Assembly: GCA_019187405.1 (NCBI GenBank) | Contig: JABAQZ010000006.1 | Location: 234,445 to 298,444 of the forward strand | Direction of reading: 5' to 3' | DNA length: 64,000 bases | Source of the DNA: Ignavibacteria bacterium | GTDB lineage: Bacteria > Bacteroidota > Ignavibacteria > Tepidaquicellales > Tepidaquicellaceae | In this document: one piece after another, positions 56,131 through 64,000 of the stretch | Numbering within the stretch: position 1 is the stretch's first letter | How the letters are laid out: every line of letters begins with the position of its first letter | The notes under the pieces: generated by a model | Databases searched by the model: none | What the model saw: only the letters and a program-made list of their open reading frames with translations | Told to the model about the DNA's origin: nothing | Translations under genes and position numbers: made by a program

Positions 56131-56853
56131 TTAAATATTTTCCAGTATAATAAAATTTTTTGCAGCAGATGGTTTGTCCGTATGTTTGCCTCTGTATAAA
56201 TATTTTCCATCATATTTGCAGTCTCCAAATAAAAAACATTCACCGCATATCGGATTAATTGACTTACATATATTTCTACCGAATTTTATCAGATTTACAT
56301 GAAATTCATGTCTCTTTCCTTTTGGTATCTTTTCTCTTGCTTCTTTATATGTATTAACTGCATTTTTTGTACGCACAATCCCTAATCTGTTAAGTATCCT
56401 GTGAATATGCGTATCCACAGGAAATACATCCCTGCTCAATGAATAATTCATCATACATGATATAGTCTTTACGCCGATTCCTTTATATTCAAGTAATTCA
56501 GTATATATTTTTTCATCATTATACTTTCTTAAAAAAGATAAATCTAATGATCCGTATTTTTTATTCATCTTGTTTAGCATTTCCTTTATTTCAGCTGCTT
56601 TTGTATTCGATAGCCCGCAAACCTTTATGCAATCTTTTATTCTGTTTAAATCTGCTTTTCTGACTTTATCCCAGCTTCCAAATTTTTCTTTTAGCCTTGT
56701 AAATGCTTTGTATGAACTAACGTCAGTCGTATTTTGAGATAACTTGGTAGCTATAAGCATATCAAGTATGTTAGTGTTTTCTGTTTTTTGAGGAATGCCG
56801 TAATTCGCCCTTAGCTTCTTTATTATTCCATCAATTCTATTTCTGTCATTCAT
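56131..56853 (-). CDS. nth: Endonuclease III-like DNA glycosylase
   Basis: A 240-residue HhH-GPD base-excision-repair enzyme removing oxidised pyrimidines. The catalytic Lys129 is in LLEYKGIGVKTISCMM and the catalytic Asp147 in FPVDTHIHRILNRLG. The [4Fe-4S] cysteines are Cys196, 203, 206 and 212 (C-x6-C-x2-C-x5-C). The HhH LEYKGIGVKT replaces the usual LPGVGRKT. It has a C-terminal tail of about 28 residues. The stop of wecB is immediately before its ATG. Confidence 0.93.
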   Translation of the reverse strand: MNDRNRIDGIIKKLRANYGIPQKTENTNILDMLIATKLSQNTTDVSSYKAFTRLKEKFGSWDKVRKADLNRIKDCIKVCGLSNTKAAEIKEMLNKMNKKYGSLDLSFLRKYNDEKIYTELLEYKGIGVKTISCMMNYSLSRDVFPVDTHIHRILNRLGIVRTKNAVNTYKEAREKIPKGKRHEFHVNLIKFGRNICKSINPICGECFLFGDCKYDGKYLYRGKHTDKPSAAKNFIILENI

Positions 56854-57978
56854 TCAGATTTTTTTTAACAATATGTTTACAATTCTTTTCGCTGACTTTC
56901 CGTCCCAGTATTTTGGAATTCTCCCTTTCTTGAATTTACCGCTTTCTATGCTTTTTATATTTTTTAAAATTAGTTTCTCGTTTAATCCAGTTATTACATT
57001 TGTTCCAATTTCACTTGTAACAGGCCTTTCCGTGTTTTCTCTCATTGTTATGCAAGGTATTTTCAAAAAAGTAGTCTCCTCCTGTATCCCACCTGAATCT
57101 GTAATTATATACTTTGCTCCTCCCAGCAGATTAAGAAAATCAAAATATCCAAGTGGTTCCGTTATTATCAGATTTTCAATGGAATTATATATTTTGTCAA
57201 GTCTGAATTTATTTATCATCTTCAAAGTTCTCGGATGAACCGAAAATACTATGTCTGTATCAGGATTAATCCTGTTTATACTTTTAAATATTTCAGATAT
57301 AGTTTTAAGATTACTTTTACTGTCAACATTGGAAGGTCTGTGAAGCGTAATTAGCGAGTATCCTCTTTTTGTAATGCATAATTCATTTGTAATTTTTGAT
57401 TTGCTGATTTTTTTTTGATAGAATTTCAACGAATCTATCATCGTGTTCCCTGAAAAAAAAATCTTCTTTTCATCAATGCCTTCCTTTTTTAAATTCCGAA
57501 TTCCGCTCGGCTCCGTTACAAAAAGATACTCAGATAATACATCCGTTACTATTCTGTTTATCTCTTCTGGCATGCTTCTGTCAAAACTCCTTAATCCGGA
57601 TTCTACATGAGCAATTGGAATGGGTTTGCTTTTTGAATTTAAAATTTTAGACCCTACTATTGCTGCTGCAATTGTGGAATTAACATCTCCATATACAATT
57701 ATCAAATCTGGCTTTTCCTTTTGCAAAACTTTCTCAAACTCTATCATAATTCTTGCTTTTTGCTCAGCATGAGACTGTGAACCCACCCCAAGATACACAT
57801 CCGGTTTTGGTAATTCCAACTCTTTGAAAAAAACCTCGGACATCTTTCCGTCATAATGTTGCCCTGTATGTACTATTATATGCTTTACTTTTGATTTATG
57901 TTTGAGAAACTCTTTATGAATAGGAGCCATTTTCATGAAATTTGGCCTTGCTCCTACAACTGAGATGATTTTTTTCAA
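56854..57978 (-). CDS. wecB: UDP-N-acetylglucosamine 2-epimerase (non-hydrolysing)
   Basis: Interconverts UDP-GlcNAc and UDP-ManNAc for surface polysaccharide synthesis. The 374-residue protein shows IISVVGARPNFMKMAPIHKE at the start, HTGQHYDGKMSEVFF, VYGDVNSTIAAAIVG, AHVESGLRSFDRSMPEEINR, LITLHRPSNVD and the ITDSGGIQEETTFL donor site. The start is TTG 57978. It heads a run wecB-nth-GT9-POT with almost no spacing, placing a repair gene inside an envelope-sugar operon. Confidence 0.95.
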   Translation of the reverse strand: MKKIISVVGARPNFMKMAPIHKEFLKHKSKVKHIIVHTGQHYDGKMSEVFFKELELPKPDVYLGVGSQSHAEQKARIMIEFEKVLQKEKPDLIIVYGDVNSTIAAAIVGSKILNSKSKPIPIAHVESGLRSFDRSMPEEINRIVTDVLSEYLFVTEPSGIRNLKKEGIDEKKIFFSGNTMIDSLKFYQKKISKSKITNELCITKRGYSLITLHRPSNVDSKSNLKTISEIFKSINRINPDTDIVFSVHPRTLKMINKFRLDKIYNSIENLIITEPLGYFDFLNLLGGAKYIITDSGGIQEETTFLKIPCITMRENTERPVTSEIGTNVITGLNEKLILKNIKSIESGKFKKGRIPKYWDGKSAKRIVNILLKKI

Positions 57979-58207
57979 TATTTATTTGAATTTTTTTACG
58001 AATTTAATTAAAATATATCTTACTTTATATGAAATTGTTTTCTGTTTCTTTTGATTTTTACTATTTTTGTTCTGTTTGATTATACTTGAATTCTGATGAC
58101 TTTCAATTAATTTCTGTGTTTTGCGGATTTCATTTTTTTCTCTCCTTGAAACTCAAAACCGTAATCGCTATTTTATACATAATTATTAAATAAAACATTT
58201 TAAGTAA

Positions 58208-58456
58208 ATGAAAAAGGATTTTCATCCTAAATATTATAAGTGTAATGTAATTTGCAACTGTGGAGAAAACAGAGGCGTTTTATTCACTACACGCTCAACC
58301 GTTCCCGAAATTAAAGTGGAAATTTGCTCGCTTTGCCATCCGTTTTTTACCGGAACACAAAAAATTGTCGATACTGCAGGACGTGTAGAAAAATTCAATA
58401 AAAGATATGCAAAATCAAAAAAATCATCCGAAAAAGTATCCGAATCAGCATCTTAA
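58208..58456 (+). CDS. rpmE: Ribosomal protein L31
   Basis: An 82-residue large-subunit protein. It retains zinc-type cysteines (C12, C16, C18 and C40-x2-C43), so it is the C+ form used in zinc-sufficient conditions. [29 protein letters not shown] and [21 protein letters not shown] are typical. A Lys/Ser-rich tail ends the protein. A strong terminator follows at 58482. Confidence 0.97.
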   Translation: MKKDFHPKYYKCNVICNCGENRGVLFTTRSTVPEIKVEICSLCHPFFTGTQKIVDTAGRVEKFNKRYAKSKKSSEKVSESAS

Positions 58457-58481
58457 GTTTTAATTTTTTGAATTTTTTTTC

Positions 58482-58512
58482 AGCCAATATTTAAAATATT
58501 GGCTTTTTTTTT
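58482..58512 (+). terminator. Intrinsic terminator after rpmE
   Basis: The stem AGCCAATAT / ATATTGGCT with loop TTAAA is followed by eight T. A T-rich run also lies on its left. It is 25 bases after the rpmE stop and just upstream of the next start. Confidence 0.85.
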
Positions 58513-58518
58513 CACAAT

Positions 58519-59775
58519 ATGAGAATTTCTGTTTTTGAAGACAACAGTTTTAAAAATCTTTACCCTCTTTGCTTACTGAGAGGTGTTTTTGATATTAAAA
58601 TCGGTCCTTATTCATTAATAGATAGAATAAAAACTTTTACAAATAAAAAGTTTGAACTTTCTCTAATCTGTAGAAATTATATTTCAGATTATCTAAGCGA
58701 ATTTCATAAACTTCCTGCAAATAAATTTTCAAATGATGATTACATTCTTCTTAATGGAAAAGTTGTTTTCTCAGAAAAATTGTTTGATACAGTTATTTCC
58801 AATAAAGGCAAAGACATAATTTTTTATTTTAAAGATGAAGTAATAGCTGTTTGCATTACTAAAAAAAATGCAGCTAATTTGTTTTCTCTTTTGAATAATT
58901 CTGAATTCATGGTTTTTAATTCAGAATTCCTTTCAGGTTTTAATTTTAAAAAAATCTATTTAACCGATAAAGATGATTTAAGGATTATAAATTTCCCCTG
59001 GAATGTGATTGAATTTATACTGGAAGGAAGACTGAATGAAGAATTGAATTTATATCTGAAATCAGTAAAAAAATTTCCTTCCGTTAAAAAATCTCGTAAC
59101 TTTATAAATTCAAAATTCATATTTTCAAAAACTAAACTTGATTTGCTCCAGAATATTGTTTTAGATGCTTCTTCCGGCAGCATAGTCATTTCGGAAAATG
59201 TTGAAATTGAACCATTTACTTTTTTAAAAGGACCAGTATTTATAGGAAAAAATGTAAAGATCAAATCCGGTACTAAAATTTACGGACCTTGTGTTATCGG
59301 TGAAAGCTCAAGAGTTGCCGGAGAAATCGCCGAATCTGTCTTTCATTCATTCGTAAATAAACAACATGACGGATTTACCGGACATTCTTATTTGTGCCCG
59401 TTTGTAAATTTAGGAGCTGATACTGTTACAAGCGATCTGAAAAATAATTATTCGGAAATAAGCGTTACACCTAATTCAGTCAAAATAAATTCGGGAATGA
59501 TGTTTTTGGGAAGTATTATTGGAGATCATAGTAAAACATCAATAAATACAATGCTTAACACGGGAAGCATAATAGGGATTTTTTCGAATTTGTTCGGAAG
59601 CGGTTTTCATGAAAAATCTATTTCTTCATTTTCTTGGAACGAAGCAGGAAAACCTTTTGCAAAATATGATTTGAGTAAAGCCATTCATACTGCTGAAATT
59701 GTTATGAAAAGAAGAGGAGTTGAGTTAAGCAAATCGTATGAAAAACTGATTAGTTATTATTTTAAAGAATTATAG
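58519..59775 (+). CDS. GlmU-like sugar nucleotidyltransferase-type protein
   Basis: A 418-residue protein with an N-terminal NTP_transf_4-like domain (ISVFEDNSFKNLYPLCLLRG, SLIDRIKTFTN, about 1-190) and a C-terminal left-handed beta-helix with hexapeptide repeats (VIGESSRVAGEIAESVFHSF, YLCPFVNLGADTVTSDLK, about 225-390). This is the GlmU-like putative sugar-nucleotidyltransferase family common in Bacteroidota and relatives. The GxGxR nucleotide loop of true GlmU is replaced by LLRG here, so activity on UDP-GlcNAc is unproved. Function is inferred from fold. Confidence 0.83.
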   Translation: MRISVFEDNSFKNLYPLCLLRGVFDIKIGPYSLIDRIKTFTNKKFELSLICRNYISDYLSEFHKLPANKFSNDDYILLNGKVVFSEKLFDTVISNKGKDIIFYFKDEVIAVCITKKNAANLFSLLNNSEFMVFNSEFLSGFNFKKIYLTDKDDLRIINFPWNVIEFILEGRLNEELNLYLKSVKKFPSVKKSRNFINSKFIFSKTKLDLLQNIVLDASSGSIVISENVEIEPFTFLKGPVFIGKNVKIKSGTKIYGPCVIGESSRVAGEIAESVFHSFVNKQHDGFTGHSYLCPFVNLGADTVTSDLKNNYSEISVTPNSVKINSGMMFLGSIIGDHSKTSINTMLNTGSIIGIFSNLFGSGFHEKSISSFSWNEAGKPFAKYDLSKAIHTAEIVMKRRGVELSKSYEKLISYYFKEL

Positions 59776-60165
59776 TTAATTATTAATTTAGGATTTTATT
59801 GTGTTTCCTCTGAGACTAATCCGCTTTTTAATCTTCTTAACTTAAAAGCAATTTTAAAATTTGTTCTGAAATTTATATTCAAATTAAATCAAATCTAAAT
59901 TTCAAACTCCAGATATAAATTCGTTTTTCATTTTATATGCATCCCTGCTTGTTCAGACGATAAAAATAATTTTAATGCCCTTGACTGAATCTGCTTAATC
60001 TTCTTTATAAAATCTGGACAATGTAATAGTCATTAATATCAACAATTTGATTCTCTTTTAAAGCTTATTTTCTAATTTATTGGATGACAATGGAACTTAC
60101 AATTGCTTTGATTTTCGGCACGGTTTTTCATATTTTTGCTTTTTAGAAATCAGAATTAATTTTAA
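59776..60165. other. 390-bp AT-rich intergenic region upstream of rpsT
   Basis: No ORF with family support, hairpin or repeat was seen. It must contain the rpsT promoter and the 3' end of the preceding unit, but neither could be placed. Confidence 0.5.
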
Positions 60166-60426
60166 ATGCCATTAAGACATAAATCTGCGCAAAAAAGAGC
60201 CAGACAAACAATTAAAAGAACCGAAAGAAACAAAAAGTATAAAGCGCTCATTAAAGGTTCTGTAAAAAGAGTTTTAGATATTAAGGATAAAGATAAAGCT
60301 GAGGCAGAATTAAGAAAGACTGTTACAGTGCTTGACCGCGCTGCCGTAAAGGGTATAATTCACAAGAATAAAGCTGCAAACAAAAAATCCAAACTCACTA
60401 AATACGTCAATAAATTAAATAAGTAG
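60166..60426 (+). CDS. rpsT: Ribosomal protein S20
   Basis: An 86-residue, highly basic small-subunit protein binding 16S rRNA. The start PLRHKSAQKRARQTIKRTER and the C-terminal GIIHKNKAANKKSKLTKYVN are diagnostic. It stands alone, as rpsT usually does, and ends in a clear terminator. Confidence 0.96.
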   Translation: MPLRHKSAQKRARQTIKRTERNKKYKALIKGSVKRVLDIKDKDKAEAELRKTVTVLDRAAVKGIIHKNKAANKKSKLTKYVNKLNK

Positions 60427-60440
60427 TAGTTTCAATAATA

Positions 60441-60469
60441 AAAAAAGCCTGGTTAATTCAGGCTTTTTT
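60441..60469. terminator. Bidirectional terminator between rpsT and the SRPBCC gene
   Basis: AAAAAAGCCTG and CAGGCTTTTTT flank a 7-base loop, giving a T-run on both strands. It serves convergent genes, and the SRPBCC stop codon (TTA 60468-60470) overlaps its right arm. Confidence 0.88.
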
Positions 60470-60932
60470 ATTTCAGGAATGCAATTCCGTTTTCTATATA
60501 CACCTTAAGAGCATTAAGAAATTCCGTCCAACCACTGCAGTTTGCAAATGCACTTTTTATTCCGGCTTTATTCATCTCCCAACCAGTCTCTTTTATTTTA
60601 ACTTTGATTTTATCGTTTTTCTCTTCAAAAGAAAACTCAACACGAGTTCTGTAATCCACATTCATGGCATTCCATTCAAATATAATTTTTTTACCGGCAA
60701 CTATATGAATAACATTAATCAACGCTGCCTCCTCTCCCCAAATCCATAGAACTTCACCTTCTGTATCTAAATCCCTTCTTGCATCGGTAGTAAAATACTT
60801 CTTTACGTTTTCTGCTTTACAAACAGTATTCCAGATTGTATCAATGTCTGAATTTATCAGAACTCCTGTCGTAAAATGTATATCTCCCGGACAGGATTTT
60901 TCTTTCAACTCGCTGAATATATAATTTTTCAT
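60468..60932 (-). CDS. SRPBCC/START-like domain protein
   Basis: A 154-residue protein of the AHSA1-like SRPBCC (Bet v1-like) fold. It shows FTTGVLINSDIDTIWNTVCKAENVKKYFT, then KIIFEWNAMNVDYRTRVEFSF, and ends WTEFLNALKVYIENG. Members bind hydrophobic ligands or assist Hsp90-like chaperones; the ligand is unknown. It lies 6 bp after ridA and probably shares its message. Confidence 0.85.
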   Translation of the reverse strand: MKNYIFSELKEKSCPGDIHFTTGVLINSDIDTIWNTVCKAENVKKYFTTDARRDLDTEGEVLWIWGEEAALINVIHIVAGKKIIFEWNAMNVDYRTRVEFSFEEKNDKIKVKIKETGWEMNKAGIKSAFANCSGWTEFLNALKVYIENGIAFLK

Positions 60933-60938
60933 CCGGAA

Positions 60939-61313
60939 TTAATTATAAGCTATTACTTCGATTTCTACTTTTACATCTTTTGGAAGCCGAGATACCTCAA
61001 CAGTGCTTCTTGCAGGCATGGATTTTCCAAAGTACTTATTGTAAACTTCATTCATTGAAGCAAAATCCTGCATATCTTTTAAGAAGACTGTAGTCTTAAT
61101 TACCTTCTCAAGTGATGATCCGTTGTCTTCTAAAATATTTTTAAGATTTTCAATAACTTTTTCGGTTTGTTTGAAAATGTCATCGGATACAATACTGCCG
61201 CTTGTATCAAGAGCTATTTGACCAGAAGTGAATATTAGTTTTTCAAAACCGACCGCTTGCGAATAAGGTCCTATTGGTTCGGGAGATTTTGCTGACTTTA
61301 AGAATTTCTTCAT
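60939..61313 (-). CDS. ridA: RidA-family reactive-imine deaminase
   Basis: A 124-residue enzyme hydrolysing reactive 2-aminoacrylate and related imines. Typical blocks are PEPIGPYSQAVGFEKLIFTS, GQIALDTSGSIVSDDI, VFLKDMQDFASMNEVY and the catalytic-Arg segment PARSTVEVSRLPKDVKVEIE. It follows parB by 18 bp, with no functional link known. Confidence 0.95.
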   Translation of the reverse strand: MKKFLKSAKSPEPIGPYSQAVGFEKLIFTSGQIALDTSGSIVSDDIFKQTEKVIENLKNILEDNGSSLEKVIKTTVFLKDMQDFASMNEVYNKYFGKSMPARSTVEVSRLPKDVKVEIEVIAYN

Positions 61314-61331
61314 TTAACTTTAATTAATCAT

Positions 61332-62222
61332 TTAAGAAGTGATTTTGTCTATAATTCTGTCCAGATCTTCATTGTTGTAATATTCAATAATGATTTCACC
61401 GGAAATTTTTGATTTTCTTTTCAAAGTTACTTTCGTTCCGAAAAAATTTCTCAGCTTATCTTCTATGATCTGATACTGACTATCATAAACTTCTCCGAGT
61501 ACTATTCTTTTCTTTCTAGTTTTTTTAACATTGGGCTTTGTTATCTGTTCGAGGTTTTTAACTGTAAGATTCTCGTTTAATATTCGCTTCCAAAGTATCA
61601 GCTGATCATCGAGATTATCTATCCTCAAAAGCATCCTTGCATGTGCTTCCGTAATATCATTTTTTCTTAAAGAAACTTTAATTTCAACCGGCAGCTTCTG
61701 AAGCCTGAGGTAATTTGCAACTGTACTTCTTTGCTTTGAAACTTTTTCTGCTATTTGTTCCTGCGTTAATTCAAAATCATCAGCAAGCTTCTGATAAGAA
61801 TCAGATAATTCCATTGGATTCAGATCTTCCCGCTGTATATTTTCTATTAATGCCAGCTCAAGCATAGATTCAGAACTTTCTGCAGGCTTTTCATATAAAT
61901 ATGCGGGGATTTTATCCAATCCTGCAATCTTTGAAGCACGCACCCTTCTTTCACCGGAAATTAAGACATACTGCCCATTAACTTCCTTAACTGTAACAGG
62001 CTGAATTACACCGTTAGTCCTTATTGATTCGGCAAGCTCTTTCATTTTTTCTTCATCAAAGTCTTCTCTTGGCTGAGACGGATTTACTTTTATTTTATCC
62101 AGTTCCAACTGAAAAAAAGATTTATTATCTGATGATATATTCTCAATACTGTTTATGTCAATATTCTTTTCATTGAATATCGCGGATAAACCTTTGCCCA
62201 GAACATTTGATTTGTTTTCCAT
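61332..62222 (-). CDS. parB: Chromosome partition protein ParB
   Basis: A 296-residue CTP-dependent DNA clamp that loads at parS and directs chromosome segregation. The ParB/Srx domain is visible (GVIQPVTVKEVNGQYVLISG, GERRVRASKIAGLDKIPAYL, ENIQREDLNPMELSDSYQKL), then the helix-turn-helix (LTQEQIAEKVSKQRSTVANY) and the C-terminal dimerisation region (IIDKITS end). The N-terminus contains KGLSAIFNE, the ParA-activating motif. It is 8 bp downstream of parA. Confidence 0.96.
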   Translation of the reverse strand: MENKSNVLGKGLSAIFNEKNIDINSIENISSDNKSFFQLELDKIKVNPSQPREDFDEEKMKELAESIRTNGVIQPVTVKEVNGQYVLISGERRVRASKIAGLDKIPAYLYEKPAESSESMLELALIENIQREDLNPMELSDSYQKLADDFELTQEQIAEKVSKQRSTVANYLRLQKLPVEIKVSLRKNDITEAHARMLLRIDNLDDQLILWKRILNENLTVKNLEQITKPNVKKTRKKRIVLGEVYDSQYQIIEDKLRNFFGTKVTLKRKSKISGEIIIEYYNNEDLDRIIDKITS

Positions 62223-62230
62223 ATTAAAAC

Positions 62231-63061
62231 TTAATTTGCTTTTGTTTCATTTAATGACGGGACAGGATTTTCTTCGGGAATTATGACTCCGTTTCTCTCA
62301 AGAAATTCTTTTCCCAGCTTGATATAATTTTGCGCACCGGTTGAAGCCGGATCATAAATTATTATAGGTTTCCCGTAACTCGGAGCTTCGCCGATTTTTA
62401 CATTTCTGAAAATCTTTGTTGTAAATACTTTCTCTCCGAAAAATTTTCTGAGCTCAGACTCAATCTGATTTGAAAGTCTTAACCTCGAATCAAACATTGT
62501 CAGCAGATAACCTTCTATGTTAAGCATCGGATTGAATATGTTCTTCACATTTTTAATCGTATTTAAAAGCTGCGAAAGTCCTTCCAAAGCGTAATACTCG
62601 CATTGAACGGGAATTAGCAGTGAATTCGCAGCCGTTAGAGCATTGACTGTTATCAAACCAAGAGAAGGAGGACAGTCAATAATTATATATTCATATTTGC
62701 TCGCACTGTTTGTCAAATAACTTAATATCTTCCTCTTTAATATGCTTTCACGGGATTGCAGCTCAACAAGTTCAACCTCAGCAGCTACAAGATTTATGTT
62801 TGAAGTAATTACATCAAGATTTTCTACCTGTGTTTTCTTAACGCAGTCAATGACTTCCCTGTCAGATATAAATATCTCATAAGTTGACTGCCCGTCAATT
62901 ACTGCCTCAAGTCCTATCCCTGATGTTGCATTTGCCTGTGGATCCGCATCTATTAATAAAACTTTTCTGCCAAAGGAAGCAATAGCCGTTGATAAATTAA
63001 TGGCAGTAGTGGTTTTTCCAACTCCGCCTTTTTGATTTGATATTGAAATTATTTTAGTCAA
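62231..63061 (-). CDS. parA: Chromosome partition ATPase ParA (Soj)
   Basis: A 276-residue Walker-type ATPase that works with ParB to move origins. The deviant Walker A is [15 protein letters not shown] (about residues 8-22), followed by [15 protein letters not shown] and [20 protein letters not shown]. The length is typical of chromosomal ParA. The start is TTG 63061. It is 10 bp after the UPF0173 gene. In many genomes parAB lies near the replication origin, but no origin elements were seen in the window. Confidence 0.96.
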   Translation of the reverse strand: MTKIISISNQKGGVGKTTTAINLSTAIASFGRKVLLIDADPQANATSGIGLEAVIDGQSTYEIFISDREVIDCVKKTQVENLDVITSNINLVAAEVELVELQSRESILKRKILSYLTNSASKYEYIIIDCPPSLGLITVNALTAANSLLIPVQCEYYALEGLSQLLNTIKNVKNIFNPMLNIEGYLLTMFDSRLRLSNQIESELRKFFGEKVFTTKIFRNVKIGEAPSYGKPIIIYDPASTGAQNYIKLGKEFLERNGVIIPEENPVPSLNETKAN

Positions 63062-63071
63062 TAAATTACCG

Positions 63072-63749
63072 TTAAATTTCTATTGAATCCCCTGCTTTCA
63101 TGACATGACATTTTTTACCGACAGATTCAATCTTACGTTTAAATTCATCTGCATCAGCTTTAATTACATCGAAAGTATTGTAATGAATCGGAATTACGTT
63201 TGCTGCATTTAAAAATTCTGCCGCTTTTACTGCATCATCTACTCCCATCGTAAAGTTATCTCCAATTGGAAGCAATGCATAATCAATTTTACACATTTCT
63301 CCTATTAATTTCATATCGTAAAACAAAGCCGTGTCCCCGGCGTGAAAAATATTGCAGCTTCCAGTGCTGATTAACACACCCGCCGGATCTCCTGCGTAAG
63401 CGCCGTCTGGTGTCGAAGATGAATGATGCGCAAGGGTTAGCTTAACTTTGCCAAATGGAAAATTAAAAGATCCTCCCAAATTCATCGCATGTGTCGAAAC
63501 ATCTCTTGCATCAAGATAATATGAAAGCTCAGCCGTCGCGATTACTTTGACATTATTTCTTTTTGCAATTTCAATTGTATTTCCATAATGATCAGCATGT
63601 CCGTGCGTCAAAATCAAAAAATCACATTCTGCTTCTTTCAGAGTAATATCACAAAGAGGATTTCCTTCTATAAAAGGATCAATGTAAACCGTGTGAATGG
63701 ATAATTTTAACTCCGTAAATGAATGCCCGTGATAAATTAATTTGCCCAT
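63072..63749 (-). CDS. UPF0173 metallo-beta-lactamase-fold hydrolase
   Basis: A 225-residue UPF0173 metal-dependent hydrolase. The metal-binding motif is [11 protein letters not shown] (about residues 46-56), with further ligands in [12 protein letters not shown] and VIPIHYNTF. The substrate is unknown. It starts the minus-strand run UPF0173-parA-parB-ridA-SRPBCC. Its ATG 63749 starts with [10 protein letters not shown], typical of the family. Confidence 0.92.
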   Translation of the reverse strand: MGKLIYHGHSFTELKLSIHTVYIDPFIEGNPLCDITLKEAECDFLILTHGHADHYGNTIEIAKRNNVKVIATAELSYYLDARDVSTHAMNLGGSFNFPFGKVKLTLAHHSSSTPDGAYAGDPAGVLISTGSCNIFHAGDTALFYDMKLIGEMCKIDYALLPIGDNFTMGVDDAVKAAEFLNAANVIPIHYNTFDVIKADADEFKRKIESVGKKCHVMKAGDSIEI

Positions 63750-63871
63750 GTATATAACTTTTGTAAGTTGAAATTACCATATAAATGAAATTAATTCAAT
63801 TTGAAATCCTTTCCCAGATTTAATCCGAATATTATAAAATATTATTAATCCGATTTTTACACAAATAAAAA

Positions 63872-63895
63872 AAGCCGGTTTATATACCGGCTTTT
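63872..63895 (-). terminator. Terminator after the right-edge T9SS gene
   Basis: The palindrome AAGCCGGT / ACCGGCTT with a 6-base loop is flanked by A-runs on the left and T-runs on the right, so it could act on either strand. It lies just past the stop of the minus-strand gene entering from the right edge. Confidence 0.8.
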
Positions 63896-63915
63896 TGATC
63901 TGCTAAATCAAGAAA

Positions 63916-64000
63916 TTATTTTACTACAAGCATTTTTCTTGTTTCTGAAAAACTCTTTGTTGAAGAGCTTGCTGTCAATTCGTAAAAATAAATTCCCGAA
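63916..64000 (-). CDS. C-terminal end of a T9SS-exported protein (partial)
   Basis: The last 27 codons of a minus-strand gene, ending TAA at 63916-63918, read SGIYFYELTASSSTKSFSET then RKMLVVK. This is the end of a type IX secretion sorting domain (SGIYFY...R.M.L.K). The rest of the protein lies beyond the right edge, so its function cannot be given. Confidence 0.8.
   Translation of the reverse strand, partial: SGIYFYELTASSSTKSFSETRKMLVVK

Noticed and set aside
61332-63749. Replication origin or parS site near parAB
   Set aside because: No TGTTTCACGTGAAACA-like parS, DnaA-box cluster, or other origin gene was seen in this stretch.

Overview
The window is AT-rich bacterial chromosome that reads as a member of the Ignavibacteria/Chlorobi side of the Bacteroidota-Chlorobi group. 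The evidence is type IX secretion (T9SS) C-terminal sorting domains of the NYPNPFNP type (intact at 35047-36306, at the right edge, and as a relic near 34200), GWxTD, DUF2851, DUF58 and DUF4175 family proteins, SpQ/SgC-type lipoproteins, and an almost complete lack of Shine-Dalgarno motifs. About a quarter of the genes appear to start at TTG. No tRNA, rRNA or CRISPR array was seen.

Layout. 1-2394: minus-strand ligA (cut by the left edge) and a RodZ-like gene. 2460-5207: accessory island with an 18-copy, 56-bp palindromic tandem array, a second family of CTCCCAATC palindromes, a dockerin relic, an AbrB/PIN toxin-antitoxin pair and a transposase fragment. 5208-10328: lipoprotein, upp, a bifunctional (p)ppGpp enzyme and a TolB-like propeller. 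10341-15437: minus-strand operon PHP phosphoesterase, ribH, folC, 3-hydroxyacyl-CoA dehydrogenase, Fur, HAD, acpS. 15588-20974: purC-psd-pssA, a cysteine desulfurase, and a compact pgsA-HU-ruvX-AlbA operon. 20996-24219: formimidoyltransferase-cyclodeaminase, a methyltransferase and a Cof-type phosphatase. 24580-32197: BamA/TamA-like porin, DUF2851, TPR lipoprotein plus DUF58, GWxTD protein, rimO. 32198-36306: secreted dockerin protein, a decayed BNR/T9SS gene and a T9SS-exported nuclease-like protein. 36417-42694: HIT, DUF4870, a lipoprotein, an orphan PycTM-like membrane protein and a giant DUF4175 protein. 42732-45877: SDR, a small membrane protein and nrfHA for nitrite ammonification. 46012-49084: a barrel-like protein and an exported HEAT-cyclophilin fusion. 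49085-51867: gene relics followed by a 1.8-kb hierarchical palindrome array. 51868-57978: thioredoxin-like, LRR, POT transporter, GT9, nth, wecB. 58208-64000: rpmE, a sugar-nucleotidyltransferase-like gene, rpsT, SRPBCC, ridA, parB, parA, a UPF0173 hydrolase, and the tail of another T9SS cargo protein.

Most genes are housekeeping (phospholipid synthesis, folate and riboflavin, stringent response, chromosome partition, anaerobic nitrite respiration). The parts that ordinary annotation does not explain are the two arrays of tandem palindromes. One has 18 units of exactly 56 bp. The other has 45 units of exactly 28 bp in five blocks, separated by four conserved spacers of exactly 144 bp. Both are non-coding in all six frames and sit in zones of gene decay.
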